Shown: positions 33,445-42,249, numbered from the stretch's first letter. The stretch: 64,000 bases of DNA from an uncultured bacterium (GCA_905214725.1 CAJMNH010000003.1:124001-188000), one strand, 5' to 3'. Made by a program: numbers and translations. Notes: a model not told the origin generated them from the letters alone.

Positions 33445-35991
33445 CTACCCGCATTTCGAATAGCCGCACGAGGCGCAGGTCAGGCAGCCGTTCTGGTAGA
33501 CGAGCGTCTCCTGTCCGCAGCTCGGGCACTTCTCCTTGGATTTGGTGCCGTCGACGATGTACTGTTTCAGCGCGCGTTCCACGCCGTTCTTCCACGTGTT
33601 GATCGTCTCGCTGTTCAGATGCAGCGATTCGATGAGCGACACTACGTTGTCGATCGGCATGCCGTGGCGCAGCACGCCGGAGATGAGTTTGGCATAGTTC
33701 CAGAACTCCTCGTCGAACAGACGCGAAATGCCTCCGACGGTATTCGTATAGCCGTAACGATCGGTATACTGGAAATCGTAACGCTTCCTGCCGTCGGCTT
33801 CGCGCACCTTGATGATACTGCCCTTGGTGATCTTGCGCGGAATGTAGAGGGCGTCCTCTTCGAGTTTTCCGGTGAAAATTTCATAGGGGCGGCCGTCCAC
33901 CAGCCCCACGAAGGCGATCCACTCTTCCGAGCCGTTTTTGAAACGCACGATGTCCGCCGGCAGCGATTTGGGGCGTTTGAGCGATCCGTCGGCCGCGCCT
34001 GCGGCCTTCTTTTTCTGGTTCTTGTCCAGCAGCACGCCTTCGCGGCATCCGTCGCGGTAGACCGTGACCCCCTTGCAGCCGTACTCCCATGCGGTACGGT
34101 AGACGTCGGCCACCATCTCCTCGCTTACGTCGTTGGGGAGGTTGACCGTAACCGAAATCGAGTGGTCGACCCACTTCTGAATGGCGCCCTGCATCTTGAC
34201 CTTGGCCACCCAGTCGATGTCGTTGGCCGTCGCCTTGTGGTAAGGCGAGGCTGCGACGAGCTTGTCCAGTTCGGCGTCCGTGATCGAGGCGAGCTTCGAA
34301 ATGTCGTGCCCGTTTACGCGCGCCCACTCCACGAAGTTGTGGTGGAAGACGTAGAACTCCTCGAACCGTTCGCCCGTGTCGTCAACGAAAGCGACCTTGA
34401 CGTCGTGATCCGAAGGGTTGATCTTGCGGCGGCGTTTGTAGACGGGCCGGAAGACCGGTTCGATGCCCGACGTGGTCTGGCTCATCAGCGACGTGGTTCC
34501 CGTGGGGGCGATCGTCAGCATGGCGATGTTGCGGCGGCCCGACTTGACCATCCGGTCGTAGAGCGCCGGATCGGCCTCGCGAATGCGGGCGATCATCGGA
34601 TTCTTCTGCTCGCGCTTGGCGTCATAGAGCGGGAAGGCTCCGCGCTCCTCGGCCATGACGACCGATGCGCCGTAAGCGGCCAGTGCGAGGGTTTTGTGTA
34701 CCTTGACGGCGAAATCGACCGCTTCGTCCGAACCGTAGCGCATGCCCAATGCGGCGATCATGTCGCCCTCGGCCGTGATTCCCAGACCCGTGCGGCGGCC
34801 CTTGACCGCCATTTCATGCACCTTCTTCCAGAGGTTGCTCTCCACGTAGCGGATGTCCGCCTCTTCGGGATCGGCGTCGATCTTATGGATGATCTGCTCG
34901 ACCTTTTCCAGCTCCAAATCGATGATGTCGTCCATCATGCGCATCGCCTTGCCCACATGGGCGCGGAACTTTTCGAAGTCGAACGACGCCTCCTTCGTGA
35001 AGGGTTTGTCGACATAGCTGAAAAGGTTCAGCGCCAGCAGGCGGCACGAGTCGTAGGGGCAGAGCGGAATTTCACCGCAGGGATTGGTCGAGACGGTGTT
35101 GAAGCCCTCGTCGGCATAGCAGTCGGGCACGCTCTCGCGGATGATCGTGTCCCAGAACAACACGCCCGGCTCGGCCGATTTCCATGCGTTGTGGATGATC
35201 TTTTTCCACAGCGCGGCGGCGTCTATGTCCTGCTCGTACATCGGTTTTTGGGCGTCGATAGGGAACTGCTGATGGTAGGGCTTGCCGGCGACGGCGGCGC
35301 GCATGAACTCGTCGTCGATCTTAACCGAGACGTTGGCGCCCGTCACCTTCGACGTATCGACTTTGGCGTCGATGAAGCGTTCGGCGTCGGGATGTTTGAT
35401 TGAGATGGTCAGCATCAGGGCTCCCCGACGGCCGTCCTGTGCCACCTCGCGCGTCGAGTTGGAGTAGCGTTCCATGAAGGGGACGATTCCCGTCGACGTG
35501 AGGGCCGAGTTCAGCACGGGGCTGCCCGTGGGGCGCAGATGCGAGAGGTCGTGCCCCACGCCGCCGCGCCGTTTCATGATCTGCACCTGCTCCTCGTCCA
35601 TGCGGATGATGCCGCCGTAGGAGTCGGCCGGCTTCTTGTGGCCGATGACGAAGCAGTTCGACAGCGACGCGATTTGCAGGTTGTTGCCGATGCCGGTCAT
35701 CGGGCCGCCCTGCGGAATTACATAGCGGAAATGGTCGAGCAGGGAGAAGACCTCCTCACGCGACATGGGGTTGGGATACTTCTTCTCGACGCGTTCGATC
35801 TCGGCGGCAATGCGGCGGTGCATATCTTCGGGCGAACTTTCGTAAATATGGCCGAACGAATCTTTGAGGGCGTATTTCGAGACCCATACCGTCGCTGCCA
35901 GCTCGTCGCCGGCGAAGTACTCCTTCGACCGTTTGACGGCGTCATTATAGGTCACCTCTTTCAGCCCTTTCGGGGTGGTTTTCTCTGACAT
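33445..35991 (-). CDS. nrdJ: Adenosylcobalamin-dependent (class II) ribonucleoside reductase
   Basis: NrdJ makes deoxyribonucleotides using adenosylcobalamin as radical source, so it works with or without oxygen. Its 848 residues carry GNNLQIASLSNCFVIG (substrate cysteine), NPCGEIPLCPYDSCRLL (radical-site cysteine), and LTIAPTGTTSLMSQTTSGIE, all typical of the family. The C-terminus (about 822-848) is a zinc ribbon with CPSCG and CASCGYSKCG, which passes reducing power to the active site. It is a single gene with a terminator. A B12 riboswitch lies about 6 kb downstream of its start but not in front of this gene. Confidence 0.95.
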   Translation of the reverse strand: MSEKTTPKGLKEVTYNDAVKRSKEYFAGDELAATVWVSKYALKDSFGHIYESSPEDMHRRIAAEIERVEKKYPNPMSREEVFSLLDHFRYVIPQGGPMTGIGNNLQIASLSNCFVIGHKKPADSYGGIIRMDEEQVQIMKRRGGVGHDLSHLRPTGSPVLNSALTSTGIVPFMERYSNSTREVAQDGRRGALMLTISIKHPDAERFIDAKVDTSKVTGANVSVKIDDEFMRAAVAGKPYHQQFPIDAQKPMYEQDIDAAALWKKIIHNAWKSAEPGVLFWDTIIRESVPDCYADEGFNTVSTNPCGEIPLCPYDSCRLLALNLFSYVDKPFTKEASFDFEKFRAHVGKAMRMMDDIIDLELEKVEQIIHKIDADPEEADIRYVESNLWKKVHEMAVKGRRTGLGITAEGDMIAALGMRYGSDEAVDFAVKVHKTLALAAYGASVVMAEERGAFPLYDAKREQKNPMIARIREADPALYDRMVKSGRRNIAMLTIAPTGTTSLMSQTTSGIEPVFRPVYKRRRKINPSDHDVKVAFVDDTGERFEEFYVFHHNFVEWARVNGHDISKLASITDAELDKLVAASPYHKATANDIDWVAKVKMQGAIQKWVDHSISVTVNLPNDVSEEMVADVYRTAWEYGCKGVTVYRDGCREGVLLDKNQKKKAAGAADGSLKRPKSLPADIVRFKNGSEEWIAFVGLVDGRPYEIFTGKLEEDALYIPRKITKGSIIKVREADGRKRYDFQYTDRYGYTNTVGGISRLFDEEFWNYAKLISGVLRHGMPIDNVVSLIESLHLNSETINTWKNGVERALKQYIVDGTKSKEKCPSCGQETLVYQNGCLTCASCGYSKCG

Positions 35992-36184
35992 ACCTTATAT
36001 TATTGTTATTTTGTCGGACTTCGGTCCGGCGCGGTGAAACCGCACCTTTACAAAGGTCTTCTTTTTTCCTAAAAAAAATGCCTCGCTTCGGTGAAACTTA
36101 TGCACAAATTATTTACAAAAGAGCAAAAACATGCGCAGGGAACTCTTCCGTCGCATACTGCCGTTTTGAAAGGTCGCCGACGGA

Positions 36185-36649
36185 TCAGTTAGGGCTCTGA
36201 TTATGAGATTCTTGTATCTTTTCGGCAGCCTGAAAAACAGCACGTACGCCCGTGCTGTCGCTCAGGATGAGCATCTTGGCGTCCAGTTCGTAGCGCACGG
36301 CGCTGCGCAGCATTGCGAAGAACTCCTGTTCGCGACGGGCTTCGGGGCATGTCATCCGCGTCGAGGCGATCTGAAAGATGCGCAGATGCCCGCCCGCTTC
36401 CGTTTGGCAGGCGGCGCTGTATCGGTTGCAGCCGCCCTGTCCGCTCAATCGCTTCGCGTCTTCGAACCGAAGGGAGAAACGTCCGTCGGGATTTGCGACC
36501 TCCCTCCCGTCGAGTTGGATGAGCAGCCATTGGGTGCCCACGAGCGGTGCGCCGTAGAGCCGCTGGTATTTCCGGCAGGGGCAGCAACCCGCCGCTGCGG
36601 CCAGCAGGCCGAGCAAACAGACGAGACGGATGAACTTACGGTTTTGCAT
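36185..36649 (-). CDS. META (HslJ-like) domain lipoprotein
   Basis: A 154-residue lipoprotein whose signal (IRLVCLLGLLAAAAGC) puts the lipidated cysteine at 22. The body has the META signature: VGTQWLLIQLDG, then SGQGGCNRYSAACQ, then ASTRMTCPEARREQEFFAML. META-domain proteins include HslJ and are linked to heat and novobiocin tolerance; the exact role here is unknown. An upstream in-frame ATG at 36688 exists; 36649 is chosen because it starts directly at the signal peptide. Its neighbours are nrdJ and the divergent ridA. Confidence 0.85.
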   Translation of the reverse strand: MQNRKFIRLVCLLGLLAAAAGCCPCRKYQRLYGAPLVGTQWLLIQLDGREVANPDGRFSLRFEDAKRLSGQGGCNRYSAACQTEAGGHLRIFQIASTRMTCPEARREQEFFAMLRSAVRYELDAKMLILSDSTGVRAVFQAAEKIQESHNQSPN

Positions 36650-36706
36650 ACGAAGAAAACGGATGAGTTTTTTGTTTTCGGTTGACAAATATACATAATA
36701 ATATTT

Positions 36707-36714
36707 TATCTTTG
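36707..36714 (+). promoter_or_regulatory. -7 element of the ridA-GH89 promoter
   Basis: TATCTTTG is a full match 112 bases before the ridA ATG. A TTG at 36682-36684 is the only -33 candidate, with non-ideal spacing. The leader contains a hairpin at 36769-36789. Confidence 0.5.
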
Positions 36715-36768
36715 CATACGGACATGCTCCGTTTTCGGCCTGCGGATACGAAAGTCCGCTCCATTCGG

Positions 36769-36789
36769 GCTTTCCATTATATGGAAAGC
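36769..36789 (+). other. Leader hairpin before ridA
   Basis: A 9-bp perfect stem (GCTTTCCAT with ATGGAAAGC) and a TAT loop lie 36 bases upstream of the ridA start, with no T-run after it. It may affect message stability or translation; that is a guess. Confidence 0.4.
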
Positions 36790-36825
36790 GTCTGTCTCAG
36801 AACAACTATTGTAAATTGAATCATT

Positions 36826-37215
36826 ATGCAGAAAAAAGTCATTGCTTCGCCGCTTGCTCCCAAAGCGGTCGGCCCCTACTCGCAGGCGATTGCCGCCGGC
36901 GCAACATTGTATGTATCGGGGCAGTTGCCCATTGATGCTGCGACCGGCCTGATGGCCGAAGGGATCGAAGCGCAGACGCGGCGGGCGCTCGAGAACATCT
37001 CGGCCATTCTTGCCGAAGCGGGGTATGCGCTGTCGGACGTGGTGAAGACCACCGTCTTGTTGCAGGACATGGGGGATTTCGCCGCGATGAACGGCGTTTA
37101 CGCCGCCTACTTTACCGGAGCGTTGCCTGCGCGCGTCTGCTTCGAAGTGGCGCGTCTGCCCATGAATGCCGGCGTCGAGATCGACGCCGTGGCGGTCAAG
37201 AGTTCCAAGGCATAG
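36826..37215 (+). CDS. ridA: RidA-family enamine/imine deaminase
   Basis: RidA hydrolyses reactive enamines such as 2-aminoacrylate and protects PLP enzymes. The 129 residues show YSQAI at 18-22, the GQLPID phrase, and PARVCFEVARLPMNAGVEID with the conserved arginine at 103 that binds the substrate carboxylate. It lies 27 bases before the GH89 gene on the same strand; no terminator separates them, so they are probably co-transcribed. That pairing may reflect handling of amino-sugar products, but this is only a suggestion. Confidence 0.94.
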   Translation: MQKKVIASPLAPKAVGPYSQAIAAGATLYVSGQLPIDAATGLMAEGIEAQTRRALENISAILAEAGYALSDVVKTTVLLQDMGDFAAMNGVYAAYFTGALPARVCFEVARLPMNAGVEIDAVAVKSSKA

Positions 37216-37242
37216 AAAAACCAAACTACAACCTGAATCGAT

Positions 37243-39765
37243 ATGAAGAAAATTTTCTGGTTCGCGGTCGCGGCCTTCATCCTCTGTTGCGGAGCGGTGC
37301 AGGCTCAGCCGACCAAGGAGGCGCGGCGCACGATCGAACGCGTCTTGGGACGTTTCCCGAAAAATGTGGTGCTCAAGTCGATACCGGTCGATGAGGCGGG
37401 CAACAACCGTTATGCCACCAGTGCGCGGGGCGGGGTGCTCTGCATCGAGGGCAGTTCGCCGGTGGCGATCTGCCGCGGCTTCTACGACTATGTTTCGACG
37501 AACGGGTACGGCGTTTTCAACTGGTCGGGCAGCCGCTTCGACCTGCCGGCGCGTTTCCCCGACGCCGAACGCCGTGAGGTCGCTTCGCCGTTCAAACATC
37601 ACCTTTATTACAATGTCTGCACCTACGGATATACGATGCCCTTCTGGGGCTGGGACGAGTGGCAGCGCGAGATCGACTGGATGGCTTTCCACGGCTTCGA
37701 CATGCCGTTGGCGCCCATCGCCGGCGAGGCGATCTTCGCCCGCGTATGGCGTGAAATGGGATTGAGCGACGCCGAAATCGACGCATACTTCACGGGGCCG
37801 GCTCACATGCCTTGGATGCGCATGGGCAATATGAGCGGATTGGACGGTGCGCCGACGGCCGCTTGGCACAAGGCGCAGATCGCCTTGCAGCACAAGATCA
37901 TCGACCGGATGACGGCGCTGGGAATGACGCCCGTCTATCAGGGCTTCGCCGGTTTCGTGCCGCCTGCCATGAAGGAGCACTTTCCCGAGATTCACCTTAC
38001 GCAGACCAAATGGGCTACGACGATGAAGAACTGGATGCTCTCGCCGATGGACGATCTCTTCGTCGAGATCGGCAACCGTTATATCCGCGCTTGGGAGAAG
38101 GAATTCGGCAAGGGGAAATACTACCTGATCGACAGTTTCAACGAGATGGACATCCCCTTCGGCGAGAAGGGCAGTCAGGAGCGGTTCGACACGTTGAAGC
38201 GATACGGCGGGACGATCTACCGCTCGCTCAGCGCCGCCAATGCCGACGCCGTGTGGGTGATGCAGGGATGGATGTTCGGCTATGCCCGCAACCTGTGGGA
38301 TCCCGAGAGTTGCCGCGCGCTGCTGAGCGGCGCGCCCGACGGCAAGATGATGATCATCGACTTGGCGGTCGATTTCAACCACTACGTGTGGCAGTCGGAG
38401 ATGAACTGGGACTATTTCTCGGGTTTCTTCGGCAAGGACTGGATTTTCAGTACGGTGCCTAATTTCGGCGGCCGCAGCGCGTTGACGGGCGCGCTCGATT
38501 TCTATGCCAACGGCCATCTCGAAGCGCTTGCGTCGCCCAACAAGGGTCTGCTGACCGGTTACGGCACCTCGCCCGAAGGGGTGGAGAACAACGACGTGGT
38601 CTACGAGGTGATCGCCGCCGCCGGCTGGAGCGACCGTCCGATCGACCTGAAAGCGTTTCTGCATAATTTCTCGCGTTCGCGTTACGGCGCCGTTCCGGCG
38701 GGCATCGAAACCTTCTGGGACGAGATGCTGCAAAGCGCCTACGGAACCTTCACCAACAATGCGCGGTATCGCTGGCAATTGCGGCCTCCCGTGCATCGTA
38801 TGCCGACGATGGGCGTCAACGACCGTTATTATGCCGCGATCGAAAGCTTCCTCGATTGCGCCGGCGAATTGGGCGGCAACGAGCTGTACCGTACCGACGC
38901 CGTTCAGTATGCGGCGTTCTATCTGGCAGCCAAAGCCGATCTGCTGCTCGAGGCGATCAACTGGGCTTATGTCAACAACCGCGACGCCGAGGCCGCCGCG
39001 TTGGAGGAGCGTTTCGAGCGGTTGCTGCTCGATGCCGACCGGCTGCTGGCTTCGCATCCGATCCTGCGGCTCGAACGCTGGCTCGACAAGGCTGAAAAAG
39101 CGGGGTGCACGCCTGCCGAGAAGGAGAAGTTCGTCGGCGAGGCGCGTCGTCTGATTACGCGCTGGACCGACGGCCCTGCGTTGGCCGATTACTCGGCGCG
39201 CGTGTGGTCGGGCCTGATTCGCGACTTCTACGTGCCGCGCATGAAGGCGTATTTCGGCGCGATGCACGGCGACCGGAGATTCGATTTCCAGTCGTGGGAG
39301 GGCGAATTCAGCAAACAGCGCAGCGTTTCGTCCGTCGAGCCGTTCGCCGATCCGCTGAAAGAGGCCGTGCGGTTGGTCGACGAGGCCAAATCGCTGACCG
39401 ACCGGATGGTGATGTCGCCTGCCAAAGCCGTAGGTTATTGGACGCCGATGGACTTCCAGCGTGCGAAATTCACCTATTCGCTCACGATTCACTCGGACGA
39501 TTATGAAAAGGCGCAGGCGATTCGTCTGACGATGCCGCGCGGCAAGGATGCGGTCCGAATCAGCCGGATCCGCTTCCGCTCGAACCACTTCGACTGGGCA
39601 GAGATGCGTCCCGAAGCGACGCTCGACGCCGAGCACCGCGTGCTCGACGTGAAGATCGCCAAGCACGACAATCCGGGCATTACGCTCTCAAAGGAGGTGA
39701 CCGTCTATATCTATTTCGAAGGTGCGCCCGCTGCCGACAGTTACGGCGCAATCGAGGTTTATTGA
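37243..39765 (+). CDS. Alpha-N-acetylglucosaminidase, glycoside hydrolase family 89
   Basis: An 840-residue exported enzyme (signal FAVAAFILCCGAVQAQ) that removes terminal alpha-linked GlcNAc, as human NAGLU does from heparan sulfate and clostridial GH89 does from gastric mucin. The family layout is complete: a small N-terminal domain, the barrel beginning at YYNVCTYGYTMPFWGWDEWQ, the catalytic acid region SFNEMDIPFGE near residue 300, the likely nucleophile in NNDVVYEVIAAAGW near 456, and a helical C-terminal domain. A Ser-type sulfatase gene follows, which fits sulfated host glycans as targets. Confidence 0.93.
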   Translation: MKKIFWFAVAAFILCCGAVQAQPTKEARRTIERVLGRFPKNVVLKSIPVDEAGNNRYATSARGGVLCIEGSSPVAICRGFYDYVSTNGYGVFNWSGSRFDLPARFPDAERREVASPFKHHLYYNVCTYGYTMPFWGWDEWQREIDWMAFHGFDMPLAPIAGEAIFARVWREMGLSDAEIDAYFTGPAHMPWMRMGNMSGLDGAPTAAWHKAQIALQHKIIDRMTALGMTPVYQGFAGFVPPAMKEHFPEIHLTQTKWATTMKNWMLSPMDDLFVEIGNRYIRAWEKEFGKGKYYLIDSFNEMDIPFGEKGSQERFDTLKRYGGTIYRSLSAANADAVWVMQGWMFGYARNLWDPESCRALLSGAPDGKMMIIDLAVDFNHYVWQSEMNWDYFSGFFGKDWIFSTVPNFGGRSALTGALDFYANGHLEALASPNKGLLTGYGTSPEGVENNDVVYEVIAAAGWSDRPIDLKAFLHNFSRSRYGAVPAGIETFWDEMLQSAYGTFTNNARYRWQLRPPVHRMPTMGVNDRYYAAIESFLDCAGELGGNELYRTDAVQYAAFYLAAKADLLLEAINWAYVNNRDAEAAALEERFERLLLDADRLLASHPILRLERWLDKAEKAGCTPAEKEKFVGEARRLITRWTDGPALADYSARVWSGLIRDFYVPRMKAYFGAMHGDRRFDFQSWEGEFSKQRSVSSVEPFADPLKEAVRLVDEAKSLTDRMVMSPAKAVGYWTPMDFQRAKFTYSLTIHSDDYEKAQAIRLTMPRGKDAVRISRIRFRSNHFDWAEMRPEATLDAEHRVLDVKIAKHDNPGITLSKEVTVYIYFEGAPAADSYGAIEVY

Positions 39766-39789
39766 CGCTGCGCAACAGTGTGAACGGGT

Positions 39790-39829
39790 ATTCATCCGGC
39801 ATCCTATCGAGATGCCGGATGAATTTTTA
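39790..39829 (+). terminator. Terminator after the GH89 gene
   Basis: A 14-bp perfect stem (39790-39803 with 39811-39824) with a seven-base loop and TTTTAT lies 25 bases after the stop. Confidence 0.85.
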
Positions 39830-39890
39830 TCGGCCTTGGGCAAGAGCTGGATTGTTGTTTTGTTGCGTATGTCGGCTCGGCGGACGATTT

Positions 39891-39898
39891 TATTTTTG
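39891..39898 (+). promoter_or_regulatory. -7 element of the sulfatase promoter
   Basis: TATTTTTG is a full match, 75 bases before the sulfatase ATG and after the GH89 terminator, so the sulfatase is a separate transcript. Confidence 0.5.
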
Positions 39899-39973
39899 CT
39901 TTTTCTTTCTTTTTGTTAATTTTACCTCGAAAAGCATTTCGTCTCTGAATAACAACCTATAATAAAGATAAAT

Positions 39974-41635
39974 ATGAGAGTCGTTCGAAAATCATGGGTG
40001 AGCCTGTCGCTGCTGGCTCCCGCCGCCGTTCTGGCGAAAGGCGATAAGCCCAATATCGTCTTTTTTCTCGTGGACGATATGGGTTGGGCGGACAGCTCGG
40101 TGGCCTACGGCGAGGAGGTCTATCCGAACAACCTGCGGTTTCATACGCCCAACATGGATCGTCTGGCCCGCGAGGGCGTCATCCTGACCAGCGCGTACGC
40201 CTGTCCGGTCTCGACGCCGACGCGTACCAGCCTGCTGACAGGCATGAACGCCGCCCATACGGGAATTACCAACTGGACGGCTGTGACGCGGGATACGCCC
40301 AGCGATGCGACGGGCGGCGCCGTGGCGATGGAAACCGGCGAAATCGAGGAGAATGCGGCGGATCGATTGGTTCGTCCGACATGGAACATCAACGGGATGA
40401 GTCCGGTTCCGGGAATCGAACATACGCAGTACGCCACGCCGTTGCCGAAGTTGCTCAAAGACGCCGGTTATTTTACCATTCATGTGGGGAAGGCGCATTG
40501 GGCGTCGGCCGGTACGCCGGGCGCGAGCCCCTATAATATGGGATTTGTCGTCAACGTGTCGGGCAACGTGGCGGGTATGCCCCGCAGCTACCAGAGCGAG
40601 GACAACTACGGCAATACTCCCGAGAAGTGGAACATGCTCGCCGTGCAGAACATGACCGAGTATTACGGCACGGGCGTGCATCTGACCGAAGCGCTCACGC
40701 GCGAGGCGCTCAAAACGCTCGAATACCCGATTCAACACGGCGAACCTTTCTTCCTCTATATGGCGCATTACGCTACCCATACGCCCATTCAGCCCGACAA
40801 ACGGTTCTTCCAGAAATATCTTGACGCAGGAATGGACAAGGGGCAGGCGCGCTACGCCTCGATGGTCGAAGGCGTCGACAAGAGTCTCGGCGATTTGCTG
40901 GACTATTTGAAAGAGCGGGGAGTCGAGAAGAATACGATCGTGATCTTCATGACCGACAACGGCGGCAACAGCGAGAATAAGCAAAAGGGCGGCGTGCTGC
41001 ATACCCAGAATAAACCTTTGCGCGAAGGAAAGGGATCGTGTTACGAGGGCGGCGTCCGCGTGCCGCTCGCTTTCCGGTGGCCCGGGCGCATTGCGCAGGG
41101 AACGCGTGTGAATACGCCCGTGATCGTCGAAGACCTTTTCCCCACGCTTTTAGAGATGGCCGGCGTACGTAATCCGAGGGTTGTTCAGGCGGTGGACGGA
41201 GAGAGTTTGGTAAAACTGGTGACGGAGGGTTCGAAGGCTGCGGCGCAAGCTGCGGCCAAAGGCGAGATCGCGTCGCAGGCGGAGGCCAACCGGTTGGTAA
41301 TCGGCGCCGATGTGTCGGGGATCGATCCCGAACGGACGCTCGTATTGCACTACCCCCACAAGTGGAAACCCTACGATCTGGTGGATATCGACTTCCTGAG
41401 CGCCGTGCGCAAGGGCGATTGGAAACTCGTCTATCGAATGCAGACCGGCGAGTTGGAGCTTTACAATCTAGCGGCCGACATCGGCGAGCAGTACAACCTT
41501 GCGGCCGAACAGCCCGGGAAGGTAAGGGAGCTGGCCGTGGAGCTCGGCAGCAAGCTGCGCGGATGGAAGGCGCCGATGCCGATCGTTCGACGCACGGGCA
41601 AACCCGTCGCCATGCCCGACGAATTGCAGCAGTAG
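39974..41635 (+). CDS. Ser-type arylsulfatase-family sulfatase
   Basis: A 553-residue exported sulfatase (signal with WVSLSLLAPAAVLA). The calcium-site aspartates are in VFFLVDDMGWAD at 29-40. The maturation motif reads STPTR at 80-84, inside CPVSTPTRTSLLTG. The catalytic position is therefore serine 80, to be converted to formylglycine by an anaerobic SAM-dependent maturase (anSME), as in other Bacteroides-type sulfatases. FMTDNGGNSENK and GGVRVPLAFRWPG are further family signatures. The target sulfate is unknown; the nearby GH89 gene points to glycosaminoglycan or mucin. No maturase gene is in the window. Confidence 0.93.
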   Translation: MRVVRKSWVSLSLLAPAAVLAKGDKPNIVFFLVDDMGWADSSVAYGEEVYPNNLRFHTPNMDRLAREGVILTSAYACPVSTPTRTSLLTGMNAAHTGITNWTAVTRDTPSDATGGAVAMETGEIEENAADRLVRPTWNINGMSPVPGIEHTQYATPLPKLLKDAGYFTIHVGKAHWASAGTPGASPYNMGFVVNVSGNVAGMPRSYQSEDNYGNTPEKWNMLAVQNMTEYYGTGVHLTEALTREALKTLEYPIQHGEPFFLYMAHYATHTPIQPDKRFFQKYLDAGMDKGQARYASMVEGVDKSLGDLLDYLKERGVEKNTIVIFMTDNGGNSENKQKGGVLHTQNKPLREGKGSCYEGGVRVPLAFRWPGRIAQGTRVNTPVIVEDLFPTLLEMAGVRNPRVVQAVDGESLVKLVTEGSKAAAQAAAKGEIASQAEANRLVIGADVSGIDPERTLVLHYPHKWKPYDLVDIDFLSAVRKGDWKLVYRMQTGELELYNLAADIGEQYNLAAEQPGKVRELAVELGSKLRGWKAPMPIVRRTGKPVAMPDELQQ

Positions 41636-41674
41636 GGGCCTCTTCGCAGGCGCTTTTGTGACAAGAGTTCAAAG

Positions 41675-41705
41675 GAGGTTGTCGGAAACGACAGCCTCTT
41701 TTTTA
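41675..41705 (+). terminator. Terminator after the sulfatase gene
   Basis: A 10-bp stem (41675-41684 with 41689-41698, one G-T pair), a GAAA loop and a T-run follow the sulfatase stop by 40 bases. Confidence 0.85.
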
Positions 41706-41757
41706 GGACTCTTTCGAAAAAAATGTCCGGTGAAGATGCCCGTTTTGAAAAAATCGC

Positions 41758-41765
41758 TATCTTTG
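41758..41765 (+). promoter_or_regulatory. -7 element of the riboswitch RNA promoter
   Basis: TATCTTTG is a full -7 match placed so that transcription would start near 41772, exactly at the first base of riboswitch helix P1. It lies after the sulfatase terminator, so the RNA has its own promoter. Confidence 0.65.
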
Positions 41766-41770
41766 CTCTG

Positions 41771-41966
41771 CAACGGTTCCCCGAAGCCCGCCGCAAGGCG
41801 CCGACCGAGGGGATCAAATGGGAATCAGGTGCGAATCCTGAACAGTTCCCGCTGCTGTATGTTCCTGCTCCGCCGTTGCGGGGCGAACGTGTGCGACTCT
41901 CTCTTGCCACTGACTTTTGGGTCGGGAAGGCGTCGCAGACGGAACGAGTCAGAAGACCTGCCGTTG
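41771..41966 (+). ncRNA. Cobalamin (AdoCbl-type) riboswitch
   Basis: The aptamer core is plain. P1 pairs CAACGG (41771-41776) with CCGTTG (41961-41966). The conserved segment GGGAATCAGGTGCGAATCCT is followed by GAACAGTTCCCGCTGCTGTA, then the CCACTGACTTTTGGGTCGGG and GAAGGCG block, and finally the B12 box AGTCAGAAGACCTGCCG at 41948-41964. This RNA binds adenosylcobalamin and normally controls transport or synthesis genes. Here it is followed by a terminator 137 bases later and then by repeats; no coding sequence is seen on this strand. Confidence 0.9.
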
Positions 41967-42102
41967 CGGTTCGGAATTTTGCGCCTGCGGGTAACGGGCG
42001 AAGGTCAGAAACGACTTCTCGGATAAAAGTCAATGCGATTTGGGGAAGTAGCTCCGATGAGGAATGCGGAGCGGGTTTACGGGACTTTCGGCTGCACGAT
42101 AC

Positions 42103-42135
42103 TCCGGTTGCGAAATTCGCAGCCGGATTTTTTTT
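42103..42135 (+). terminator. Terminator of the riboswitch RNA
   Basis: A 10-bp stem (42103-42112 with 42118-42127, one G-T pair) is followed by eight T. An upstream CGGCTGC (42089-42095) can pair instead with GCAGCCG in the right arm, a possible antiterminator. The transcript would be about 365 bases. Confidence 0.8.
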
Positions 42136-42197
42136 GCGGGACACTCGGGATTGCCGTATAGAAATAAAACGTAAACGTATTTGCCAACACGTTTGTC

Positions 42198-42249
42198 GGG
42201 AGAGCGCCGTCGAGATTAGGACACTGACGGGCGCTTTCCCTTTTTTTCG
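42198..42249 (+). terminator. Second terminator-like hairpin with no gene
   Basis: GGGAGAGCGCC and GTC at 42198-42211 pair with GACGGGCGCTTTCCC at 42226-42240 (one bulge, one G-T pair) and are followed by a run of seven or more T. It lies 63 bases after the riboswitch terminator with no gene between. It may be the end of a lost gene or of an unannotated short RNA. Confidence 0.55.

Noticed and set aside
33382..35403. 673-codon plus-strand frame across nrdJ
   Set aside because: Antisense shadow of nrdJ, with the same Val/Asp/Arg bias as other shadows.
36706..39666. 986-codon minus-strand frame across ridA and GH89
   Set aside because: Antisense shadow of two well-recognised genes; no domain seen in its translation.
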